This document shows positions 48,156 through 57,038 of a stretch of DNA of 64,000 bases, one piece after another. A model generated the notes under the pieces. The model was not told where the DNA came from and ran no database searches. It worked only from the letters and a program-made list of their open reading frames with translations. This DNA comes from Vibrio splendidus (lineage in GTDB: Bacteria > Pseudomonadota > Gammaproteobacteria > Enterobacterales > Vibrionaceae). Both the position numbers and the translations under genes were made by a program. The stretch is from assembly GCF_002873455.1 (NCBI RefSeq), contig NZ_MCUN01000012.1, positions 62,001 to 126,000 on the forward strand, read 5' to 3'. The stretch's first letter is position 1, and the number at the start of each line of letters is the position of its first letter.

Positions 48156-49032
48156 ATGGTTCCTCTATAAATTCAGTACGATTAAGCAGCCTTTCAACAA
48201 AGAACTCCAAGTGTCCACTTGGCGTTTTTGGTATTGGCCAGGTCAATGCTTTATTAGCCAAAGAGCTGATTGCCAATGCAGCTGGAGAACGAGGGTACGC
48301 ATCTACTACGATTTTCTGTCTCTTGACTGATTGACGTACTTTATCATCTAAAGGAATACATGCTACGAGTTCGAGGCTCACATTCAAGAAGCGCTCTGTG
48401 ACCAAAGTCAACTTTGCAAATAATTCTCGGCCTTCGCGGTAGCTTCTGACCATATTTGCAACAATTTTGAATCGCTGAACTTGGTGCTCCCGGCTCAAAA
48501 GCTTGATCAGTGCATATGCATCTGTGATTGAGGTAGGCTCATCACAGACCACAACAACCACGTCTTGCGCCGCTCTTGAGAAGCTAATTACCATGTCTGA
48601 AATACCCGCAGCGGTATCAACCAACAAGATATCCATCTCATCTTCAAGCGAACCAAATGCACGAATCAACCCAGCGTGTTGAGCGTGTGAAAGTTCAGTC
48701 ATGCTTTGTGTGCCAGATGTCGCTGGAATAATTCTAATTCCGTGCGGCCCTTCAACAATCGCATCCTTAAGTTCACATTCGCCAGCCAACACATGACCCA
48801 GGTTTCGTTTAGAACGAATGCCCAGCATGATGTCTACATTAGCCAGCCCTAAGTCGGCATCCAGTACCATGACTTTCTTGCCTTGGCGAGCCATACAAAT
48901 AGCCATACCTAACGTCACATTCGATTTACCGACGCCTCCCTTACCACCGGTTACAGCGATAACTTTTGTGAGTGAAGGCTTGGTTAAGCGACGGAGGCCG
49001 CTAGCTTGATCGTGTATCATATTCTCATTCAT
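48145..49032 (-). CDS. flhG: FlhG (FleN/MinD-like) flagellar number regulator
   Basis: 295-residue MinD/ParA-type ATPase that limits polar flagella to one and acts against FlrA-type activators and FlhF. Deviant Walker A AVTGGKGGVGKSNVTLGMA, then VLDADLGLANVDIMLG and LLVDTAAGISDMVISF. The ATG at 49032 (MNENMIHDQ) is 13 bp after flhF; the longer frame would overlap flhF by 41 nt. Confidence 0.94.
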   Translation of the reverse strand: MNENMIHDQASGLRRLTKPSLTKVIAVTGGKGGVGKSNVTLGMAICMARQGKKVMVLDADLGLANVDIMLGIRSKRNLGHVLAGECELKDAIVEGPHGIRIIPATSGTQSMTELSHAQHAGLIRAFGSLEDEMDILLVDTAAGISDMVISFSRAAQDVVVVVCDEPTSITDAYALIKLLSREHQVQRFKIVANMVRSYREGRELFAKLTLVTERFLNVSLELVACIPLDDKVRQSVKRQKIVVDAYPRSPAALAISSLANKALTWPIPKTPSGHLEFFVERLLNRTEFIEEPFGE

Positions 49033-49045
49033 ATTTATCCGCCGC

Positions 49046-50629
49046 CTAGAGCCCTTCAGAATCGCTATTCCAGTAATGAGGTTCATTCTCTGTAGATTTT
49101 TCTAATAACTCATTGGCCTTAGCAATCATATACTTTGGCTGAGCTATGACGATATCTTCAGGAACTCGTTGACCATTTGCTATGTAAGCAACTGGTAATG
49201 CATTTTGTATTACCACACTGATGAACTCACCCAAGCTAAGGGATTCATCCAGCTTAGTCAGGATACATCCCGACAACGGGATTCTTCTAAAGTGTTCAAT
49301 GGTTTCTTGTAGTACTTTGCGTTGTGCGGTTGCAGGCAACACAAGGTAACTATTGATAACGGAACCACTCTCTTGCATCAATGTGTCTAACTGCTCGGAT
49401 AGGCGAACATCTCGTTGTCCCATGCCTGCAGTATCGACCAGAATCAGGCGACGATTACGTAACTGATATATTACATCGGCCAATTCACTAGAATCTTTAG
49501 CAACTCTTACAGGACAACCCATAATTCGACCATAAATCGATAACTGCTCATGTGCACCTATACGATATGTATCCGTTGTCACTAGTGCGACGTTGTCAGC
49601 ACCATATTCCATGGCTGCGCGTGCAGCTAGCTTAGCAACCGTCGTTGTTTTACCTACGCCAGTCGGGCCCAATAAAGCCACAATACCACCGCGTTTTAAA
49701 ATATCTTTTTGCGTGACAGAGATTTGGTCAGCAACCAGGGCTAACAAAGCCTTCCATGCACGTGCAGGTTTGGTATCTTCAGGAATGTAACAGGCCATTT
49801 GATCGGCAAGCTCGGCAGATACACCCATACGCTCAAGGCGTTTGATAAGCATTGCTCTGAGCGGTTCACGACGCTCAACTTCTTGCCACATTAGTCCTGA
49901 CACTTGATGCTCTAACAGACGACGAATTGAGGTCATCTCTTCGCGCATCGTCTCCATTTCAGCATCTGAACCTTTCGACTGAGTGTTCTCACGACCACGA
50001 TCATAACGGGTAGGATCCAAACGAGGTGCTGGACGCTCTACTCTGCGGTCTTCGGCAATCAATTTGGATAAGCCGGTTTCACGGGCAAATGCTGAATCGA
50101 GGCTCCCATGAGACTGTCGGTTGCCAGAAGACTGTTGGTTACCGGAAGACTGTTGATTACCAAGAGACGGCTGGTTGCCAAGAGACTGACGATTACTATG
50201 CGGCTTATGACCCGTGCTGGATTGGCGATTTAGCAATGCTGACAACGAGTCTTCGTTTTCAGCACGGTGTTGTGGCTCATCATCGGCGCCATGACTGTAT
50301 TGCTTTAGCATATTCGCAAAGCGTTTGGTCATTGAGCGTCCACCTTCAGCATTCGTCTGTAGGCTAACCTTGTCATCGTCTAATTGACGACGTCCTGCCG
50401 GTGCTGCGGGCGCGGCCATTTGCGTATATTGGCTTTGCGCAGGCTGCTGAGGTTTATTTAATCTCTGGCTCGCTGTCGACGGGCTAGACTCGCCATCAAT
50501 AGCGGCAACAATTTCCACGCCACCTGCGACCTTTTTGTTAGACATGATCACCGCTTCTGAGCCAAGTTCTTCTTTAACTTGGAGCAGTGCGGTTCGCATA
50601 TCTTTTGCAAAAAATCGTTTAATTTTCAA
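49046..50629 (-). CDS. flhF: FlhF, SRP-type GTPase for polar flagellum placement
   Basis: 527 residues. The N-terminal B domain (to about 230) is low-complexity and includes five copies of a six-residue repeat at 146-175 (NRQSLG type). The helical N domain and G domain follow: P-loop LLGPTGVGKTTTVAKLAARAA, VTTDTYRIGAHEQL, LVDTAGMGQRD and LTKLDESLSLGE. It recruits the first flagellar ring proteins to the pole. Lies between flhA and flhG. Confidence 0.95.
   Translation of the reverse strand: MKIKRFFAKDMRTALLQVKEELGSEAVIMSNKKVAGGVEIVAAIDGESSPSTASQRLNKPQQPAQSQYTQMAAPAAPAGRRQLDDDKVSLQTNAEGGRSMTKRFANMLKQYSHGADDEPQHRAENEDSLSALLNRQSSTGHKPHSNRQSLGNQPSLGNQQSSGNQQSSGNRQSHGSLDSAFARETGLSKLIAEDRRVERPAPRLDPTRYDRGRENTQSKGSDAEMETMREEMTSIRRLLEHQVSGLMWQEVERREPLRAMLIKRLERMGVSAELADQMACYIPEDTKPARAWKALLALVADQISVTQKDILKRGGIVALLGPTGVGKTTTVAKLAARAAMEYGADNVALVTTDTYRIGAHEQLSIYGRIMGCPVRVAKDSSELADVIYQLRNRRLILVDTAGMGQRDVRLSEQLDTLMQESGSVINSYLVLPATAQRKVLQETIEHFRRIPLSGCILTKLDESLSLGEFISVVIQNALPVAYIANGQRVPEDIVIAQPKYMIAKANELLEKSTENEPHYWNSDSEGL
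50105..50194 (-). repeat. Five 18-bp tandem repeats inside flhF
   Basis: Five contiguous imperfect 18-bp units encode NRQSLG, NQPSLG, NQQSSG, NQQSSG and NRQSHG in the variable B domain. Being a multiple of three, copy number could change without a frameshift. Confidence 0.85.
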
Positions 50630-50656
50630 TTCGATCGTCCGTTCTAATTAGGCGGC

Positions 50657-52756
50657 TTAATTACCAACAGCTTGTACTATACGTATCTGCTTTTCGTCCG
50701 GTATCTCTTGGTAAGATAACACTCTCAAGCTTGGGATCGTGTTCTTCACGAACTTAGCCAGAGTCGAACGCAATACACCAGAGGTCAGTAGCACTGCTGG
50801 CTCCCCTTTCAGCTCTTGCTCTTGTGTGGCGTGGCTGAGTGAGGTCTGTAAACGTTCGGCTAAACCAGGTTCAATACCAGCAGATTCTCCGCCGGATGCC
50901 TGCATGGTTTGATGCAAGATTTGTTCCAGCTCTGGAATCAAAGTTATTACGGGTAGTTCTGGCTCTATACCATTGATTTCTTGAACAATTAGTCGTTTCA
51001 AAGAGATACGAACAGCCGCCGTAAGTATGTCAGGTTCTTGACTCTTACCTGAGTACTCCGACAAAGTTTGGACTATTGTTCGAATGTCACGAATTGGAAT
51101 GGCTTCATTCAATAGGTTCTGTAGCACTTTCACAACGACACCAAGCTGTAATTGATCTGGTACAAAGCCTTCCACTAACTTAGGCGTTGAACGGCTAAGC
51201 ATTTCAAGAAGATTCTGAACTTCTTCGTGACCAATCAATTGTGATGCGTTATTCGTTAGCTGTTGACTGAGGTGTGTTGCCAACACGGTTGATGAATCAA
51301 CAACCGTATAACCTAAGGCTTGCGCATGTTCACGCTGCTCTTCACGAATCCACACCGCTTCTAGGCCAAAGGCAGGGTCAATCGTCGGCTCACCATCGAT
51401 CATTCCATACACTTGGCCTGGGTTAATCGCGAGTTCCATATCCGGCTTAATCTCGGCTTCACCAACTGCCACTCCCATTAAGGTGAGTCGGTAACTGTTT
51501 GGCGTCAATTCTAGGTTGTCGCGGATGTGTACTGCTGGGATCAAGAAACCAAAATCTTGAGACAGCTTCTTACGCACCCCTTTAACACGTTCAAGCAGTT
51601 CGCCACCTTGGTCTCTGTCAACGAGAGGAATCAAACGGTAGCCAACTTCTAAGCCAATAATATCAACAGGCTGAACATCATCCCACGAAAGTTCTTTCTG
51701 AGAACCAGTCTCTCCACTCGCTTCAACGGTCGCCGGAAGGTTTGGCTCTAGCGCCTTCTTCTTATTCTTTTTATCGATGTAATAGGCACCAGCACCCGCA
51801 ACAACGGCGAGGCTCAAGAACGAGAAGTGCGGCATCCCCGGAACAATACCCATGATGCCAAGGATAGCGGCGGTTATCATCAAAGATTTGGGATTATCGA
51901 ACATTTGGAAGAAGAGCTGTTGCCCCATATCTTCATCAGTGTTTTGACGCGTTACCATCATCGCGGCAGCGATAGAAAGGAGTAGAGACGGGATTTGTGC
52001 AACCAGACCATCACCGATAGTCAGTAACGTGTAGATTTCAATCGCTTCACCAAAACCAAGGTCAAACTGAACCATACCAATACTCAAGCCACCAATGATG
52101 TTGATGAACAAGATCAAGATACCGGCGATCGCATCACCTTTAACAAACTTAGATGCACCGTCCATTGAACCGTAGAAATCGGCTTCTTTGGTCACTTCAA
52201 AACGTCGAGTACGAGCCTGATCTTGGTCGATCAAACCTGCATTTAAGTCGGCATCGATTGCCATCTGCTTACCCGGTAAAGCATCAAGGGTAAAACGTGC
52301 ACTTACTTCCGAGATACGACCCGCACCTTTGGTAACAACCATGAAGTTGATAATCATCAGGATCAAGAACACCACCAAACCAACCGCATAGTTACCACCG
52401 ATAACAACGTTACCAAAGGCTTCAATAACGTTACCGGCAGCATCACCACCTTCATGACCATGGAGCAATACCACACGTGTCGAAGCAACGTTCAAGGCCA
52501 AGCGGAGCAGAGTCGCAATCAGAAGTACGGTCGGGAATGCTGCGAAGTCTAAAGGCCTACGGGTATAAACCGAAACCAACAGCACAACCATAGACAGTGC
52601 AATGTTAAAGGTGAAGAACATATCCAACAAGAAAGCTGGAATGGGCAACACCACCATAGCAAGCGTTGCAAGTACCATAACAGGTGCACCAATCGCAGGC
52701 ATTGCACGGTTAGGAATTTTAGGTAGCTTGTCCGCAAAAGGCAGGGAGAATTTCAT
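50657..52756 (-). CDS. flhA: FlhA, flagellar export gate protein
   Basis: 699 residues: eight N-terminal membrane helices, the FHIPEP-family cytoplasmic block (LDALPGKQMAIDADLNAGLI, then RRFEVTKEADFYGSMDGASKFVKGD), and a large C-terminal cytoplasmic domain from about 345 that docks export chaperones. First gene behind a sigma-54-type promoter; flhF follows 27 bp after the stop. Confidence 0.96.
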   Translation of the reverse strand: MKFSLPFADKLPKIPNRAMPAIGAPVMVLATLAMVVLPIPAFLLDMFFTFNIALSMVVLLVSVYTRRPLDFAAFPTVLLIATLLRLALNVASTRVVLLHGHEGGDAAGNVIEAFGNVVIGGNYAVGLVVFLILMIINFMVVTKGAGRISEVSARFTLDALPGKQMAIDADLNAGLIDQDQARTRRFEVTKEADFYGSMDGASKFVKGDAIAGILILFINIIGGLSIGMVQFDLGFGEAIEIYTLLTIGDGLVAQIPSLLLSIAAAMMVTRQNTDEDMGQQLFFQMFDNPKSLMITAAILGIMGIVPGMPHFSFLSLAVVAGAGAYYIDKKNKKKALEPNLPATVEASGETGSQKELSWDDVQPVDIIGLEVGYRLIPLVDRDQGGELLERVKGVRKKLSQDFGFLIPAVHIRDNLELTPNSYRLTLMGVAVGEAEIKPDMELAINPGQVYGMIDGEPTIDPAFGLEAVWIREEQREHAQALGYTVVDSSTVLATHLSQQLTNNASQLIGHEEVQNLLEMLSRSTPKLVEGFVPDQLQLGVVVKVLQNLLNEAIPIRDIRTIVQTLSEYSGKSQEPDILTAAVRISLKRLIVQEINGIEPELPVITLIPELEQILHQTMQASGGESAGIEPGLAERLQTSLSHATQEQELKGEPAVLLTSGVLRSTLAKFVKNTIPSLRVLSYQEIPDEKQIRIVQAVGN

Positions 52757-52838
52757 AAATCTAGGCAGTTTCGCTATGTTGTAGCTGTCTCACCAAGCGA
52801 ATTGAGGCTCAGGTTTAAGCTATGTTGCTAAGGTTCGC

Positions 52839-52883
52839 AACGATCAAGTTTATAACGATCAGGTTTATAATGATCGGACTTAT
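52839..52883. repeat. Three 15-bp tandem repeats in the flhA leader
   Basis: AACGATCAAGTTTAT (52839-52853) and two further contiguous copies with one and four changes (52854-52868, 52869-52883). They lie just downstream of the predicted sigma-54 start site. Confidence 0.75.
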
Positions 52884-52901
52884 TATGTTCGGCATTGATA
52901 T

Positions 52902-52918
52902 AGCAAACACTGTACCAA
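52902..52918 (-). promoter_or_regulatory. Sigma-54 promoter of flhA
   Basis: Minus strand TTGGTACA-GTGT-TTGCT: the GG-N10-GC core is exact and the match to TTGGCACG-N4-TTGCT misses two positions. The predicted start is near 52890, leaving a leader of about 130 nt. Confidence 0.8.
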
Positions 52919-53013
52919 CATCTCACGTCAAATTATCGCCATCACCTCGGAAAAAAGAGGGTTAGCTAAGTTGCTATTATCAAGGTTCATTAAGCTGAGC
53001 TCAAGCAATTGAT

Positions 53014-54144
53014 CTAATGACGTAAATCAGGTGGGATCGGCATATTAGAATCTTGCAGTTTTGGCCTCTCTCCACCTTTTTTTCGGTATTGTTTAAGCTG
53101 GAAAACATATGCAAGCACTTGTGCAACTGCCGTAAACAGACCGTCAGGAATTTGTTGTTCTAGCTCTGTAGTGTGATAAAGCGCCCTAGCCAATGGCGGT
53201 GCTGGAATAATATAGATGTCATTTTCTCGCGCGATTTCACGGATCTTCATCGCCATATGATCAACACCTTTAGCAACCACAATTGGTGCCTTATCTTGAT
53301 TCTGCTTATAGCGCAGCGCCACTGAAAAGTGCTCAGGGTTGGTCACAATCACATCCGCTTGAGGAACGTCAGCCATCATTCGACGTTGAGCCGCTTCTCG
53401 TTGCAGCATACGAATACGACCCTTAACTTCGGGTTTACCCTCAGTGTCTTTGAACTCATCTTTGACTTCTTGCTTGGTCATCTTCAGCTGATCGGCGTGT
53501 TGCCAGATCTGGAATGGGATATCAATGGCGACCACGATGAGTAGAGAACAACTGATCAACAGAATAAAGTTGAGTAATATATCCAAAGCATGAAAAATAT
53601 TTTGCGGGTACACATCCATGCTCAACTGCATTAAATCGTGCTGAGAAGCTTGAATCAGGTAAATGGCCATGCCCGATACTAAACCCACTTTCAGGATAGA
53701 TTTCAGCAGCTCTACCCAACTTTGTAGGCCAAACATACGCTTAATACCACTCAAAGGATTAAGCTTAGACGCCTTTGGCATAGCCGCTTGCATTGAGAAA
53801 TTGACGCCACCAACACCCGCTGCGCCAATTACAGCAGCAACGAACAAAGTAATGAGAATCAAGAACAGCGGGAACAGCAGGTTTACTAATGCGCCACCCG
53901 CAATTTCGAGGAGTTTGTTAGGATCAAATATCTCCTCGCGGCTCAGAGAAAATAGGCGTTGCATGGCCTCGAACAAAGCCTTCGCCATCGATTCGCCAAA
54001 CCACATTAAAGAAATCGCACCGACTATCAATACCGATGCTGACGCCAGCTCTTTTGACCTTGCAACCTGCCCTTTCTCTTTGGCCTGTTGCAAGCGTTTG
54101 GGCGTGGCGTCTTCTGTGCGTTCTTGACCGTCTGACTCTGCCAT
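53014..54144 (-). CDS. flhB: FlhB, flagellar export specificity switch protein
   Basis: 376 residues: four membrane helices to about 210 and a cytoplasmic C-terminal domain. The autocleavage motif, NPTH in Salmonella at 269-272, reads NPEH here at exactly 269-272 (VIVTNPEHFSVALRY). FlhB switches export from hook to filament substrates with FliK. Nine bases after fliR, the last gene of the fliK operon; 257 bp separate it from flhA. Confidence 0.95.
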   Translation of the reverse strand: MAESDGQERTEDATPKRLQQAKEKGQVARSKELASASVLIVGAISLMWFGESMAKALFEAMQRLFSLSREEIFDPNKLLEIAGGALVNLLFPLFLILITLFVAAVIGAAGVGGVNFSMQAAMPKASKLNPLSGIKRMFGLQSWVELLKSILKVGLVSGMAIYLIQASQHDLMQLSMDVYPQNIFHALDILLNFILLISCSLLIVVAIDIPFQIWQHADQLKMTKQEVKDEFKDTEGKPEVKGRIRMLQREAAQRRMMADVPQADVIVTNPEHFSVALRYKQNQDKAPIVVAKGVDHMAMKIREIARENDIYIIPAPPLARALYHTTELEQQIPDGLFTAVAQVLAYVFQLKQYRKKGGERPKLQDSNMPIPPDLRH

Positions 54145-54153
54145 TTCAGTCTC

Positions 54154-54936
54154 CTAGCAATCTAACCGGATTAGACGACATATCTGTTGCTCGCCTTGTA
54201 TCCAAAATAGCTCATAGTGGCTAAACAATCCGCCAAGGATGTACCAACAAAGTAACAGACCCACGAGTAGCGCAAATGCAAAACCCAAAGAAAATATGTT
54301 TAGCTGAGGTGCTGCACGTGTCATTACACCAAATGAAAGGTTAATCGTCAGCAGCGCAATAATGCCCGATAACGACATCGCTAATGCTGTTTTGAACATG
54401 ATGCCAAGCCACAGTGCCAGCTCTCTGAAATCGACGGCGGTTAAAGAGCCACTGCCAATCGGCAAAGTTTTAAAACTGAACACCACCAATTGCAGCATTT
54501 TCAAGTGGCCGTCGGTCGCCAAGAAAAACATGGTCGCCAACAGCATGAACAGTTGGCCAAGTACTGGCGTATTTTGACCGTTTGCTGGGTCAACCATAGA
54601 GGCAAAGCCCAAACTTGATTGCATACCTAAAATCTGACCGAGCATAACAAAAGTTTGAATCAAAAACTGCGTAACAAACCCCATGGCGACACCAATCACG
54701 ATTTGTTCAAATACCGTCAAGAATCCTTGAAAGGACAGCAGCTCAATCTCTTTAGGAACAGCTGGGATTGCGGGCATCACCGCAAAGGTGATCGCCAAAC
54801 CTAAATACAGACGGATACGCGGCGACACAAAGCGTGCCCCTGTTACCGTCATCACCATCAGCATGGCTGAGATGCGAGTGTATGGCCAAAAATAATTGGC
54901 TAACCACTCTAGTACAAGGCTCGTTGGGTATTCCAT
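54154..54936 (-). CDS. fliR: FliR, flagellar export gate protein
   Basis: 260 residues, five to six hydrophobic helices. Conserved FliR stretch VTGARFVSPRIRLYLGLAITFAVMP and GFASMVDPANGQNTPVLGQLF. Forms the export gate with FliP and FliQ. Starts 6 bp after fliQ. Confidence 0.95.
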   Translation of the reverse strand: MEYPTSLVLEWLANYFWPYTRISAMLMVMTVTGARFVSPRIRLYLGLAITFAVMPAIPAVPKEIELLSFQGFLTVFEQIVIGVAMGFVTQFLIQTFVMLGQILGMQSSLGFASMVDPANGQNTPVLGQLFMLLATMFFLATDGHLKMLQLVVFSFKTLPIGSGSLTAVDFRELALWLGIMFKTALAMSLSGIIALLTINLSFGVMTRAAPQLNIFSLGFAFALLVGLLLCWYILGGLFSHYELFWIQGEQQICRLIRLDC

Positions 54937-54942
54937 ATTGGT

Positions 54943-55212
54943 TTAATACAGAACTTGGGGTAAGCGTTCGATGAGTTCGAAAAAAAACTCCATCATCATC
55001 TGAGTCATCCAGTGAGCAAACATCATCAACGCCAATAACGTCACGATCAAACGCGGTAGGAAACTCAATGTTTGTTCGTTGATAGATGTCGCAGCTTGGA
55101 AAACCGCTACGACTAAACCAATCAATAGGCTAGGAATAATAATGGCACATACCATTATCAGTACCATCCAAAGTGCATCTCGGAACAACTCTACGAATAT
55201 TTCAGGATTCAT
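54943..55212 (-). CDS. fliQ: FliQ, flagellar export gate protein
   Basis: 89 residues, two membrane helices with the family pattern PSLLIGLVVAVFQAATSINEQTLSFLPR. Placed between fliP and fliR. Confidence 0.95.
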   Translation of the reverse strand: MNPEIFVELFRDALWMVLIMVCAIIIPSLLIGLVVAVFQAATSINEQTLSFLPRLIVTLLALMMFAHWMTQMMMEFFFELIERLPQVLY

Positions 55213-55224
55213 TATTCCCCCCAG

Positions 55225-56154
55225 CTACAAGGCAAAACTGCCGGCGAGAGTGGAGAGTATCAAGTTCCAACCATCAACAAGAACGAACAACATCAACTTA
55301 AATGGTAACGATACAATCATCGGTGACAACATCATCATACCCATAGCCATCAATACCGAGGCGACCACCAAGTCGATAATTAAGAAAGGTAAGAACAGCA
55401 TAAAGCCGATTTGGAAAGCCGTTTTCAACTCCGATGTGATAAACGCTGGAATCAAAACTGCCATTGAAACATCTTCTGGGTTAGTCACTTCCGCACCCGA
55501 AATCTCAACAAAAGTTTCTAGATCTTTGATGCGGGTTTGTTTGAGCATGAAAGACTTGATCGGGCCTTGGGCAACGTCGAACGCTTGTCGCGCCGATATT
55601 TGTTCATTGAGATAAGGCTGAACCGCTTGCTCATTAACTTGATTGATCACTGGTGACATGATGAAAAAGGTCAAAAATATCGCGATACCAATAATCACTT
55701 GGTTTGAAGGCGTTTGTTGGAGACCCATTGCCTGACGCAAAATAGACATTACCACCACAATACGGGTGAACGACGTCATCAAAATTACCATTGCCGGCAA
55801 GAAGCCAAGCATGGTCATTAAGGCCAATATCTGTAAATTGATCGAGTAGTCTTCACCGCCATTGGCGTTGGTTGTCATGGTAAAGGCAGGGATGCCACCA
55901 CCATTACCCGTTAAACTACCAGTCGTCATGGTTTGCGATTTAGCTTGGTCTTGTTCCATCGTGCTGATGGTAACCGACTCTGAGCCTGCTGTATTTGCTG
56001 GAATGACAGTGCCATCTTCAGCCTGTGCAAATACCGAAACACTGAACACTAAAGAACAGAGGAAGATGAGCTGAACCAACAACGCTTTTACCACTCGAAA
56101 AGATCCGATTTGGCAAAGGTAAGATGAGGTAAAAAGTCCGTTACTTGTTTGCAT
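55225..56154 (-). CDS. fliP: FliP, flagellar export gate protein
   Basis: 309 residues. The core from about 105 has the FliP family segments [23 protein letters not shown] and [19 protein letters not shown]. It is longer than E. coli FliP because a Ser/Thr/Gly-rich stretch (about 45-103) follows the signal peptide (about 22-43). The listed start overlaps fliO by 14 nt; an in-frame GTG at 56094 immediately before the signal peptide is an alternative. Confidence 0.93.
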   Translation of the reverse strand: MQTSNGLFTSSYLCQIGSFRVVKALLVQLIFLCSLVFSVSVFAQAEDGTVIPANTAGSESVTISTMEQDQAKSQTMTTGSLTGNGGGIPAFTMTTNANGGEDYSINLQILALMTMLGFLPAMVILMTSFTRIVVVMSILRQAMGLQQTPSNQVIIGIAIFLTFFIMSPVINQVNEQAVQPYLNEQISARQAFDVAQGPIKSFMLKQTRIKDLETFVEISGAEVTNPEDVSMAVLIPAFITSELKTAFQIGFMLFLPFLIIDLVVASVLMAMGMMMLSPMIVSLPFKLMLFVLVDGWNLILSTLAGSFAL

Positions 56155-56599
56155 CTTTTTTAATTAGCTGGGAAAGCTGACTTGAAAATGTACTTTTTTC
56201 CAGCATCTCCTGAGTAAGAGGTTTATCGAGCTTAGAGATCAGCTGAATTGATTGTGTGGTAATGCCTACTAAGAACTGTTCATCACCGGCTTGCACAATC
56301 GCAATGCGTTCTTTAGTACCAACAGGAATTTGCCTAACAATAGCCAAACCTTGTTGATTCGACATCGCAGGCACTTGCATTCGCTTGAGTAACCAAGCAA
56401 TAAATAAGATGAAGGCGATAACGAAAATTAGCGACCCAAAAGTGGTCGCTAAATCAAGAGAAGGAGGCGCGGCAAAGGCAATAGAAGGCACAGACAACAG
56501 CCCTATTCCCAGTATTCCACAGGACAAGCTTGTGATTTCACGAAACAAACCAGCTATCCCACGAGACGAGCCCACCAAACTTTTTGGCAAAAAGCGCAT
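56141..56599 (-). CDS. fliO: FliO, flagellar export assembly protein
   Basis: 152 residues: an N-terminal signal-like helix, a second membrane helix (about 54-71, [18 protein letters not shown]), then a small cytoplasmic domain ([28 protein letters not shown]). Acts as a scaffold for FliP assembly. Its start overlaps the fliN stop by one base. Confidence 0.9.
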   Translation of the reverse strand: MRFLPKSLVGSSRGIAGLFREITSLSCGILGIGLLSVPSIAFAAPPSLDLATTFGSLIFVIAFILFIAWLLKRMQVPAMSNQQGLAIVRQIPVGTKERIAIVQAGDEQFLVGITTQSIQLISKLDKPLTQEMLEKSTFSSQLSQLIKKDANK

Positions 56600-57009
56600 T
56601 AACGTAGCTTCTTAATTCGTTCTGTTTGGCTAATTACGTCAGTCAAACGAATACCAAATTTGTCGTTCACCACAACCACTTCTCCGTGAGCAATCAGGGT
56701 ACCGTTAACCATCACGTCCAGTGACTCACCTGCAATTCTATCGAGCTCTACAACCGAACCTTGGTTCAATTGAAGTAAGTTACGGATACTGATTTGAGAA
56801 CGCCCAACTTCCATCGAGATAGTCACTGGGATATCCATAATGGTATCCAGTTTACGACGCTCATCTTCAGAAATAGGAGACGATGAATCGGTTAGTTCAT
56901 CAAGTGGTGCCGCAAGCACATCATCAACGTCAATTGACGGTGCTAAAGGGTCTTCACCAAGTGCTGCAGCCCATTCGTCTGCTAGCTTTTGATCTTCACT
57001 AGGTTCCAT
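56599..57009 (-). CDS. fliN: FliN, flagellar switch protein
   Basis: 136 residues from ATG 57009, which has AGGA 7 nt upstream; an in-frame TTG at 57015 is less likely. Acidic N-terminal region, then the SpoA domain (DIPVTISMEVGRSQISIRNLLQLNQGSVVELDR). C-ring component; it also contacts FliH. Confidence 0.94.
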   Translation of the reverse strand: MEPSEDQKLADEWAAALGEDPLAPSIDVDDVLAAPLDELTDSSSPISEDERRKLDTIMDIPVTISMEVGRSQISIRNLLQLNQGSVVELDRIAGESLDVMVNGTLIAHGEVVVVNDKFGIRLTDVISQTERIKKLR

Positions 57010-57038
57010 TACCAATTCCTATACTTTTATCTATGCTG

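Noticed and set aside
55079..55615. Plus-strand open frame opposite fliQ and fliP (178 codons)
   Set aside because: Antisense shadow of two clear genes; the composition is a mirror of hydrophobic helices on the other strand.
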